Below are positions 30,380-37,435 of a stretch of 41,855 bases of DNA, piece after piece. Position numbers and translations under genes: made by a program. This stretch comes from DASZHA01 sp049644325 (GTDB taxonomy: Bacteria; Chloroflexota; Dormibacteria; DASZGP01), in the NCBI GenBank assembly GCA_049644325.1, contig JBARRR010000134.1, positions 1 to 41,855 of the forward strand. The letters run 5' to 3'. Positions within the stretch are counted from its first letter, which is position 1, and each line of letters begins with the position of its first letter. Below the pieces are notes generated by a model. It was not told the DNA's origin. It was given only the letters and a program-made list of their open reading frames with translations, and ran no database searches.

Positions 30380-31183
30380 ATGACCCCAATCGAAAGGGCC
30401 AGGGAAGGTCGCGAACTTGGGGCGATCGGCAGGCGCTGGCGCTGGTCCGCGCCCATGAAGCTGGTTGCCATCGTCGCCCTCGCCGGCGCGATATCGGTGA
30501 TGGGCTTCGAGCCTGCGGCCGCCGCGGCGATCAACGAAGGCCCCTGCAAGTACTTCCTCAACGGCGCGCCCTCGACCCAGTTTGATACCCAGGACCACGC
30601 CCTCACGGTGGCCAGCGACCAGCAGGTGACGGTCAGCGGCACCGTGCCCGGCAAGTTCAAGCAGTACGATGTCTGGCTCCAGTTTGGCTTCGGCCAGATC
30701 GACGCCGGCAAGGGCACCCCCAACGGTCCCACCTTCAGCCAGACCGTCAACGTCAAGGACTACGCCAAGTTCGGCTCTGGTATCTACAAGATCCTCTCCG
30801 AGGCGACTGTCGAATCCCCGGGTGGCACCTCCTGCGTGGCTGATGCGTACGTGCTGGTGACCGGCAGCCTGCTGAGCACCGCGGCTGGCATCGGCGCGGC
30901 GGTGGCGGGTGGTCTTGGCCTTGCTGGTGTCGTCGGCGGTGCGGCCAGCTCGGCGGCCGAGAACAGAGGCACCACCAAGGAATGGGAGGCGCAACAAGAG
31001 GCAGACCGGAAGGAGGAAGCCTCAACCCGGAAGGAACGAAGGGAAATACTCGGGCCAGGCGCCGACCTGTTCCCTGAGCTGGGATGCATCGGTTGCGCCG
31101 TCCCGATGTCGCTGTTCGGGCTGCTGGCGATCCTTGTTGGTGGCCTCCTCGGGATCAAGGCGCGACGCGGGCGGATGCACTGA
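30380..31183 (+). CDS. Exported protein with C-terminal membrane helix, unknown function
   Basis: A 267-residue protein. A charged N-tail is followed by a signal-like helix about 27-50 (MKLVAIVALAGAISVMGF, then PAAAAA). The exported part (about 50-170) has beta-like stretches and two cysteines (GPCKYF, TSCVAD). A Gly/Ala-rich helix (AAGIGAAVAGGLGLAGVVGG), a very charged segment (EWEAQQEADRKEEASTRKERR) and a final TM helix (VPMSLFGLLAILVGGLLG) follow. No named family. The start ATG at 30380 follows a strong GGAGGAGAGG ribosome-binding site; its stop overlaps the next ATG by one base (TGATG). Confidence 0.7.
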   Translation: MTPIERAREGRELGAIGRRWRWSAPMKLVAIVALAGAISVMGFEPAAAAAINEGPCKYFLNGAPSTQFDTQDHALTVASDQQVTVSGTVPGKFKQYDVWLQFGFGQIDAGKGTPNGPTFSQTVNVKDYAKFGSGIYKILSEATVESPGGTSCVADAYVLVTGSLLSTAAGIGAAVAGGLGLAGVVGGAASSAAENRGTTKEWEAQQEADRKEEASTRKERREILGPGADLFPELGCIGCAVPMSLFGLLAILVGGLLGIKARRGRMH

Positions 31184-31818
31184 TGGCGGTCAACACCATC
31201 CCCCGGCAGGGCTGGAAGCCGCGGCTGTCGATCCTCGGTCTCATCGGCGGGCTGCTGACGGGCGCCAGCGTCGTCGTCCTGCTGCAGCAGTCCGGCAAGG
31301 TCTATCCGTCGCTGACGATCCTGATCGTCGCCCTGGTCGTCGGCGCGCTGCTGGGCGGCGTCGTGGTGCCCTCGATCTTCCGGCTGGTCGCCCTGGGCCG
31401 GGCCAACAAGGCCATTGACCGCGTCAACAGTCTCGGGGCCTCGCAGGCCGCGCCCGCGGTGACGGCCCCGACCGCGGCGCCGGCGGTGGCTCCGGCTCCG
31501 GCCCCGTCAGCAGCCGGCGCCCCACCATCGGTTCCGGCGCCTTCAAGCGCCGGCGCGCCTCCAGCCATGCCTGCACCGAGTGCCGCCGCAGCGACCCCTC
31601 CGGCACAGCCTGCGGCCGGCGGCTGGGTTCCCACCCACATCGTGCCCTCCGCAGGCGTCTCGGCCTATGCCCGACCGAACCACAAGACCGCCCCGGTGGC
31701 GACCATCGACGCGGGACTGAAGGTCCGCCTCATCAACACCCAGCGCACCTGGTCCCAGGTCGAGTTCGACAACGGCTGGACCGGCTGGGTCGACACCGCG
31801 AGCCTGCAGGCGCTGTAA
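31183..31818 (+). CDS. Membrane protein with SH3-like C-terminal domain
   Basis: A 211-residue protein with two N-terminal TM helices (ILGLIGGLLTGASVVVLL and LTILIVALVVGALLGGVVV), a 70-residue Ala/Pro linker with repeated 'APSSAGAPP', and a C-terminal SH3b-type domain (about 150-211: GVSAYARPN, VATIDAGLKVRLINTQRTWSQVEF, GWTGWVDTASLQAL). Bacterial SH3 domains often bind peptidoglycan, so a wall-spanning anchor is plausible. Translation is coupled to the upstream exported protein. Converges on the depolymerase-like gene 26 bases away. Confidence 0.8.
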   Translation: MAVNTIPRQGWKPRLSILGLIGGLLTGASVVVLLQQSGKVYPSLTILIVALVVGALLGGVVVPSIFRLVALGRANKAIDRVNSLGASQAAPAVTAPTAAPAVAPAPAPSAAGAPPSVPAPSSAGAPPAMPAPSAAAATPPAQPAAGGWVPTHIVPSAGVSAYARPNHKTAPVATIDAGLKVRLINTQRTWSQVEFDNGWTGWVDTASLQAL

Positions 31819-31844
31819 GAACTGCCGGCTGAGCCGTACGGGCG

Positions 31845-32945
31845 CTACCGCGATGTGTTGGGCAGCCCGCCTCCGACCGTCGTGACCTGGGGCTGGTTGG
31901 CCAGAGCGATGGCCGCGGGGTCCTGGCCCTGTTCGAGCAGGAACCTGAGGTAGACCGGCACGATCGCCGGGTCCACGCGAAGGTCGTTGTGGTAGGTCTG
32001 CGGAAACTCCATGTTGATCGCGCCCTTCAGCGCCGGGCTCTGGTGGTCGTCGTAGGTCGGCCCTGACGAGAAGTAGGGGTCGACGTTGTCGGTGCCGTTG
32101 TAGACCGTCATCCAGCGGGTCGGACCAGGCGCCTCGCCGGCGGCGTTGAGCAGCTGCAGCCAGCCGGTGCCCGGCGCGATCTCCTCGCATCCGTAGTAAC
32201 TGCTATCGAGGCCACGACAGATCGTTGTCCCGTGGTTGCCGCCGGCGATCATCACTGCGGCGACAACGGAGCTGCGCAGCTCGGGATGTAGGAGCAGCAT
32301 TTTCCGGGTGATGGTGACGCCCAGCGAATGACCCACGATGTCCACCTTGGCCGAGCCGGTGTAGCCCTGGACCGCCTTGACCAAGGCGTACAGGTCGGGG
32401 ACGTTGGGATCGTCGGACGCGCCATGGCCACCGTTGCAGCAGATGGCGTAGTTGGGAGGATTGGTCGAGTTCCAGTAATTGATCGACTCGGGCGCCGGCT
32501 GCGACTTCACCGGAAGGCCGGCGTAAGCGTTGCCCAGTCCGTTGTATGAGATCGCGTACATCTCCTGGTCGGTGTAGCCGGCCAGTGCCTTGAACTGATC
32601 CGCGACCAGGAACCAGTTCTCGGCATCTGCCTGGTTGCCGTGAACGAAGATCACCGGCGTGTGCTTGATCGGGCTGTGAGCCTTGATCCCGCCCCAGCCA
32701 CCGAGCGGGTAGCCCCACTCGCAGTCGTCGAGCTTGGGAAAATCAGCGGCGAACAGGACCGGCGCCGCCGGCGGCATGGTGTGCCCGGTCTGGGGCTCCA
32801 GGGCCGCGATCGCAGCGCACGGCGTTGGGCCCGCGGCCAACTGTGGCAGCGGCCGGGCCCCACCCAACCCGACGGCCACCACAGCCAACAACACGGCCAG
32901 CGGAGCCAGGCGGGCACGCCGGCTGGCGATCAATGGGCCAGCCAT
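31845..32945 (-). CDS. Secreted lipase/PHB depolymerase (PhaZ7-like)
   Basis: A 366-residue exported alpha/beta hydrolase. Signal peptide about 1-38 (Arg-rich start, then LAPLAVLLAVVAVGLG). The oxyanion region is VIFVHGNQADAENW, the nucleophile Ser207 is in VDIVGHSLGV, and the likely acid and base are Asp286 or Asp289 (YNGTDNVDP) and His319 (FPQTYHND). The string VKAVQGYTGSAKVDIVGHSLG and the following IAGGNHG resemble PhaZ7, the extracellular poly(3-hydroxybutyrate) depolymerase of Paucimonas lemoignei (from memory, not aligned). A class-2 lipase is the alternative. The 3-hydroxybutyrate dehydrogenase gene lies immediately upstream, overlapping by 16 bases, which supports the depolymerase reading. 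Confidence 0.75.
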   Translation of the reverse strand: MAGPLIASRRARLAPLAVLLAVVAVGLGGARPLPQLAAGPTPCAAIAALEPQTGHTMPPAAPVLFAADFPKLDDCEWGYPLGGWGGIKAHSPIKHTPVIFVHGNQADAENWFLVADQFKALAGYTDQEMYAISYNGLGNAYAGLPVKSQPAPESINYWNSTNPPNYAICCNGGHGASDDPNVPDLYALVKAVQGYTGSAKVDIVGHSLGVTITRKMLLLHPELRSSVVAAVMIAGGNHGTTICRGLDSSYYGCEEIAPGTGWLQLLNAAGEAPGPTRWMTVYNGTDNVDPYFSSGPTYDDHQSPALKGAINMEFPQTYHNDLRVDPAIVPVYLRFLLEQGQDPAAIALANQPQVTTVGGGLPNTSR

Positions 32946-33694
32946 CCCGCGTCCATGGTCAGCGTCGTGCCGGTGATCGACCAGGCGGACGGAGAGCACA
33001 GAAACTCGACCGTCGCCGCCACCTCCTCCGGCTCGATCAGCCGCTTGACCGCGTTTCGCGTCAGCAGCACCTTCTCCAGCACCTCGCTCTCGGGGATGCC
33101 GTGCGCCTTGGCCTGGTCGGCGACCTGGCCCTCGACCAGGGGCGTCCGCACGTACGACGGGCAGATCGCGTTGACGGTGACGTCGACACCCTTCTCCGCC
33201 GCCTCCAGGGCGACGGTCTTGGTCAGCCCGACCACGCCGTGCTTGGCTGCGATGTAGGCGGCCTTGTAGGGCGAGGCGATGAGCCCATGGACCGAGGCGA
33301 TGTTGATGATGCGGCCGTGCCCGCGCGCGTACATCCCCGGGAGCAGGCGCTTGATCAGGACAAAGGGAGCGTCCAGCATCACCGAGCGGATCAGGTCCCA
33401 CTTGGCCTCGTCGAAGTCCTCGATCGGGCTGACGTGCTGCAGCCCTGCGTTGTTGACCAGGATGTCGACCTCGCCGGCCTCGTCGGCGAGGCGATGGACG
33501 TCGCTCCGCTGCGAGAGGTCGGCGCTCACACAGCGCGCGCCGTCGATCACCGCGGTCGCGGCGTCAAGACGATCGCCCGGCAGGTCGCTGAGGACCACCT
33601 GGGCGCCCCGCGCGCCCATGTGCCGGGCGATCGCCAGCCCGATTCCAGAGGCGGCGCCCGTGACCAGCATTCGTTTGCCGGCCACGGGGCTCAC
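32930..33694 (-). CDS. bdhA: D-3-hydroxybutyrate dehydrogenase
   Basis: Oxidises (R)-3-hydroxybutyrate to acetoacetate with NAD. A 254-residue short-chain dehydrogenase: cofactor loop TGAASGIG (12-19), catalytic Ser134, Tyr147 and Lys151. The stretches VNNAGLQHVSPIEDF, RIINIASVHGL, KAAYIAAKHGVVGLTK, NAICPSYVRTPLVE and the C-terminal DAGWLAH are the signature of the 3-hydroxybutyrate dehydrogenase subgroup, not generic SDR. The start is GTG at 33694, which places the cofactor loop at the usual position. It sits between the ABC importer and the depolymerase-like gene in one operon. Confidence 0.88.
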   Translation of the reverse strand: MSPVAGKRMLVTGAASGIGLAIARHMGARGAQVVLSDLPGDRLDAATAVIDGARCVSADLSQRSDVHRLADEAGEVDILVNNAGLQHVSPIEDFDEAKWDLIRSVMLDAPFVLIKRLLPGMYARGHGRIINIASVHGLIASPYKAAYIAAKHGVVGLTKTVALEAAEKGVDVTVNAICPSYVRTPLVEGQVADQAKAHGIPESEVLEKVLLTRNAVKRLIEPEEVAATVEFLCSPSAWSITGTTLTMDAGWLAH

Positions 33695-33722
33695 CTCTAC
33701 CCCCGACGATGCCGCGCTCACC

Positions 33723-34634
33723 TCAGGTTGACCCCTGGGTTGCGGCCCTCCGAGAACGCGTCGAGGACTTGGCCCGCGGCTTTCGGCGACCAGCCGCGCC
33801 GGCGCCGCCATCACCGCCACCGCCCTTGTCATCGGAATCGGGCGCCCCTGGGGCCGCCTGCTCGAGAGGCAGGTTCCGTCCCATGAGGCGCCCGATGCCG
33901 AGGTAGCCGGCGACCCGCTCGCGATCGAGGTCCGCCACCTCACCCTCGTAGACGATCCGACCGCGCTGCATGATGTGGGCGCGGTCGACCAGCTTGAGGC
34001 CGAAGGTCACGTTCTGCTCGACCAGGAGGATGGTCAGGCCGGTCTGGTTGACGCCGCGAAGGATCTCGAAGAGCTCGGCGACGATGATCGGGGCCAGCCC
34101 GGCGGAGGGCTCGTCGACGAGCAGCAGCCTGGGCTCCGACATCAACGCTCGACCCACCGCCAGGGAGGCCTGCTCGCCGCCGGACATGGTGCCGGCCATC
34201 TGCTTCCGGCGCTCGGCCAGCTTGGGGAAGCGCGCGTAGACGTCATCGAGCAGCGGCTTGTAGCGCTTGCGGTCGCGACGCCGCAGCGTGTACGCGCCAA
34301 GCCGCAGGTTCTCCTCCACCGACAGATCGGGGAACACCTGACGGCCCTGGGGGACGTTGGCCATGCCCCGCTCCACGCGCTGCTCGGGCGACAGCTTGGT
34401 GACGTCGTCGCCGGCGAAATGCAGGGTGCCCGAGCGCGGCGGCACCATCCCCGCGACCACCTTCATGGTCACGCTCTTGCCCGCGCCGTTGAGGCCGAAG
34501 ACGCCGGCGATCTCACCCTCGCGGACCGTCAGGGAGACGCCATGCAGCACCGTGGTCGAGCCGAACCCGGCGACCACGTTTTCCACTCGGAGAAGCGGGT
34601 CCCCGGCGGCCACGGCCCGCTCCAGCGTGGCCAT
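33723..34634 (-). CDS. Branched-chain-type ABC transporter ATPase (LivF-like)
   Basis: A 303-residue ATP-binding subunit on the inner face of the membrane. Walker A is GLNGAGKS, the signature is TMSGGEQASLAVGRAL and Walker B is LLLVDEPSAGL. Its layout fits LivF (QVFPDLSVEENLRLGAY; VEQNVTFGLKLVDRAHIMQRG). A basic, low-complexity C-terminal tail of about 45 residues (GGGGDGGAGAAGRRKPRAK and onward) is an addition to the family. The ATG overlaps the stop of the preceding fused permease/ATPase by one base (TGATG). Confidence 0.93.
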   Translation of the reverse strand: MATLERAVAAGDPLLRVENVVAGFGSTTVLHGVSLTVREGEIAGVFGLNGAGKSVTMKVVAGMVPPRSGTLHFAGDDVTKLSPEQRVERGMANVPQGRQVFPDLSVEENLRLGAYTLRRRDRKRYKPLLDDVYARFPKLAERRKQMAGTMSGGEQASLAVGRALMSEPRLLLVDEPSAGLAPIIVAELFEILRGVNQTGLTILLVEQNVTFGLKLVDRAHIMQRGRIVYEGEVADLDRERVAGYLGIGRLMGRNLPLEQAAPGAPDSDDKGGGGDGGAGAAGRRKPRAKSSTRSRRAATQGST

Positions 34635-36550
34635 CAGGCCGCCGCCTCGCCGAAGTAGGCGCCGATCACCTCGGGGTGGGCAGCGATCTGCTCGGTGGTG
34701 CCATGGGCCAGGATCTGACCGTAGCTGAGGACGTAGATGTAGTCGCAGACGTCCAGGACCATGGGCACGTTGTGCTCGATCACGAGGACGGTGTGGCCGA
34801 GCTCGTCGCGCAGGTCACGCAGCCGCACCGCCAGGTTCTCGGCGGCCCCCGGCGACATGCCGGCGGAGGGCTCGTCAAGCATCAGCAGCTCGGGCGCGGT
34901 GACCAACGCGCAGCCCAGCTCGACGATTCGCTGCTGGCCGTGAGAGAGGTTTTTCAGCGGCTGGTCGGTGAAGCGCTCGAAGTCCAGCGCCTTGATGGCC
35001 GTGTGGGCTCGATCGCGGAGCTCGCGCTCGACACGGGCGGCCCTGGGCGAGTTGAGCAGCCCGCCGCCGGCGCCATAGCCGGCGATGACGTGCTGAGCCA
35101 GCAGGAAGTTGTCGAGCACGCTCAGGTCCTTGGCCAACCCGATGTTCTGGAAGGTGCGGCCGATGCCGCGGCGGGCGCGCAGGTGAGGCGGGACCTTGGT
35201 GACGTCCTCGCCCAGCAGGTGGATCCGGCCGGATTCCGGCACGACCAGCCCCGAGATGGCGTTGAAGAGCGTCGACTTGCCCGCGCCGTTGGGCCCGATC
35301 AGGCCGACGATCTGGCCGCGCGGCACCGACAGGGAGGCGCTGTCCACCGCCACCAGGCCGCCAAATCGAACCGTGACGTCGTCCACCCGAAGCACCTCAG
35401 CCCCGGGCATCGACATCTCAGGCGATTGTTGCCGGGCCGGCAGCCCGGTGGGTCGTGGCATATCGGGAAGCTTGGGCAGGTTGCCCGCCTCCTCGATGCT
35501 GTCGTCCTCGGGTGGCGCCTTCCGCTTGGCCCGCGCCTCGCGGATCTCGGCGGCCATCTGCGCCAGCCCGCCGGGGTGCCGCGCCACGGTGTACATCAGC
35601 AGCGCCGACCCGGCCACGATCTGCCAGCCGCTGAACCCGCTGAGCACCTCCGGGAAGAGCGTGAAGAAGATGGCAGAGAGCACGACCCCAACCCGGCTGC
35701 CGAGGCCGCCGACGACCACCATGATGATCAGCTGCAGGGAGAGGGCGAAGGGGAAGGACTCGTTGTTGGCAAAGCCGACGAAGTGCCCGTAGATGGCCCC
35801 GGCGACGCCCGCCAGGGCACCCGAAAGCGCGAAGGCCAGCAGCTTGTAGCCGGTGACGTTGATGCCGAAGGACTGCGCCACCGATTCGTCCTCGCGGATC
35901 GCTTTGAAGGCACGGCCCACCTTGCTGCGAACCACGTTGGTATCCAGCAACCAGACCACCAGGAGCAGCACCAGCGCCACCGCCAGTAGGTCGGCATTGT
36001 TGTCCAGCATCGTCTCGCCAAAGACGCGGCGAGGTAGCTCGAGCCCAGCCGACCCGCTGAAGATGTCCATGCGGAAGACGGACTGCTCGAAGGCGAAGCC
36101 GAACGCGATCGTGGCCATCGCCAGGTAGAGCCCCTTGAGCCGTAACGACGGCACGCCGATGACGAACGCCACCGATGCGGAGACAATCGCCGCCACCGGG
36201 ATGCTGATCGCCATCGACAGCCCCATCTGGCCGGTTAGCAGCCCGCTGATGAAGGCACCGAAGCCGAGCAGGGCGGCATGGCCCAACGAGATCTGCCCGG
36301 CATAGCCGATCAAAAGGTTCAGCGCCAGGGCCGCGATGGCGAAGGCGACGGCCTCGCCCAGGACCAGCTGCATGCTGGGCTTGAACCAGAGCGGCATGGT
36401 ACGCGAGGTCAGGGTCGGAACCAGGGCGAAGAACAGGAGCAGAAGGATCACGTTGCTGCGCCGGGGCGTCAGGATCGCGCCGATGGTTCGGCGAGGCGGT
36501 TTGTCGCCCTTGGGCTTGGCTATCGCCACCTCGCGCGCGACCTCAGCCAT
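34634..36550 (-). CDS. Fused LivM permease and LivG ATPase
   Basis: A 638-residue protein joining two importer subunits. Residues about 30-340 are a LivM-type permease with eight to ten TM helices (LNLLIGYAGQISLGHAALLGFGAF, SLRLKGLYLAMATIAFGFA). A hydrophilic linker (about 340-385) leads to a LivG-type ATPase: Walker A GPNGAGKST (419-427), signature LSHGQQRIVELGCAL and Walker B LLMLDEPSAGMSPG. Fusions of this type are known in actinobacteria and relatives, and the frame is clean throughout, so it is not a sequencing artefact. Genes follow LivH by 3 nt. Confidence 0.93.
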   Translation of the reverse strand: MAEVAREVAIAKPKGDKPPRRTIGAILTPRRSNVILLLLFFALVPTLTSRTMPLWFKPSMQLVLGEAVAFAIAALALNLLIGYAGQISLGHAALLGFGAFISGLLTGQMGLSMAISIPVAAIVSASVAFVIGVPSLRLKGLYLAMATIAFGFAFEQSVFRMDIFSGSAGLELPRRVFGETMLDNNADLLAVALVLLLVVWLLDTNVVRSKVGRAFKAIREDESVAQSFGINVTGYKLLAFALSGALAGVAGAIYGHFVGFANNESFPFALSLQLIIMVVVGGLGSRVGVVLSAIFFTLFPEVLSGFSGWQIVAGSALLMYTVARHPGGLAQMAAEIREARAKRKAPPEDDSIEEAGNLPKLPDMPRPTGLPARQQSPEMSMPGAEVLRVDDVTVRFGGLVAVDSASLSVPRGQIVGLIGPNGAGKSTLFNAISGLVVPESGRIHLLGEDVTKVPPHLRARRGIGRTFQNIGLAKDLSVLDNFLLAQHVIAGYGAGGGLLNSPRAARVERELRDRAHTAIKALDFERFTDQPLKNLSHGQQRIVELGCALVTAPELLMLDEPSAGMSPGAAENLAVRLRDLRDELGHTVLVIEHNVPMVLDVCDYIYVLSYGQILAHGTTEQIAAHPEVIGAYFGEAAA

Positions 36551-36553
36551 GAC

Positions 36554-37432
36554 TCATGCCGACACCTTCTTGCCCAGCAGGCCCTGCGGCCGGAGCAGCA
36601 GGACGGCGAGGATGATGGCGAAGATGGCCACCTGGCCCGCGCCCTTAAACGGGCTGCGATGGAAGACATCGGCGGCGAAGGCCTCCAGGACCCCCACCGT
36701 GATGCCGCCGACAAACGCCCCTGGCAGGCTGGTCAACCCCCCGACCAATGCCGCTGCCATGCCGCCGATGAAGAGCGGCTCGCCGATCAGACCCGGCGCG
36801 ATGACGCTGATGCTGGGCTCGATCAGCAGCGCCGCGATAGCGCTGATCGCCGCCGCGACGCCCCACGTGAAGGCGCTGACCCTGGACAGGCGGATCCCCA
36901 CCAGCCGGGTGGCGGTCGCGTCCTGGGCCGCCGCCTGGACGCCCAGCCCGAAGTCGGTGAAGCGCAGGAAGGCGGCGAGACCGAGGCTGATGACGATGAT
37001 GGCCGCGAACGACAGCAGCTGGGTGGGGCTGATGAAGAAATCGAACACCCGGATGCCAAAGCCCGCGATCGGCGGGTCCAGCAGCCGGGGTGAGGCGCCG
37101 AAGACCAGATTCTCGATGGCGAAAAGCAGCGTGAAGAGCCCCACCGTGGCGACCGCCACCGATAGCCGAGAGCCCGACCCCATCGGCCGCACCACCAGGC
37201 GCTCGAAGACCAGGCCGATCACCGTCGCCAGGGCGATCGCCGCAAGGGCCCCGAGCCAGTAGGGCAGGTGGTGGACCGTGGTCACCCACCACGCCGCGTA
37301 CAAGCAGATGGTCCCGATCTCGGCCTGGGCGAAGTTGAGGACGCGCGAGCCCTTGTAGACCATGACGATCCCGAGGCCGAGGAGTCCGTAGATCCCGCCG
37401 GCGATGAGCCCGGCGACGAGGGTTGAGCCCAT
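36554..37432 (-). CDS. Branched-chain-type ABC permease (LivH-like)
   Basis: A 292-residue integral membrane subunit with about eight TM helices. It has AGGIYGLLGLGIVMVYKGSRVLNFAQAEIG at the start and PGAFVGGITVGVLEAFA near the C-terminus, as in LivH. Partner of the LivM half of the next gene. Spacing to the binding-protein gene is 3 nt and to the fused gene also 3 nt. Confidence 0.93.
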   Translation of the reverse strand: MGSTLVAGLIAGGIYGLLGLGIVMVYKGSRVLNFAQAEIGTICLYAAWWVTTVHHLPYWLGALAAIALATVIGLVFERLVVRPMGSGSRLSVAVATVGLFTLLFAIENLVFGASPRLLDPPIAGFGIRVFDFFISPTQLLSFAAIIVISLGLAAFLRFTDFGLGVQAAAQDATATRLVGIRLSRVSAFTWGVAAAISAIAALLIEPSISVIAPGLIGEPLFIGGMAAALVGGLTSLPGAFVGGITVGVLEAFAADVFHRSPFKGAGQVAIFAIILAVLLLRPQGLLGKKVSA

Positions 37433-37435
37433 GCC

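Noticed and set aside
34634..36550. Permease-ATPase fusion as a sequencing artefact
   Set aside because: The linker is in frame, of natural composition, and both halves have complete motifs; LivM-LivG fusions are known.
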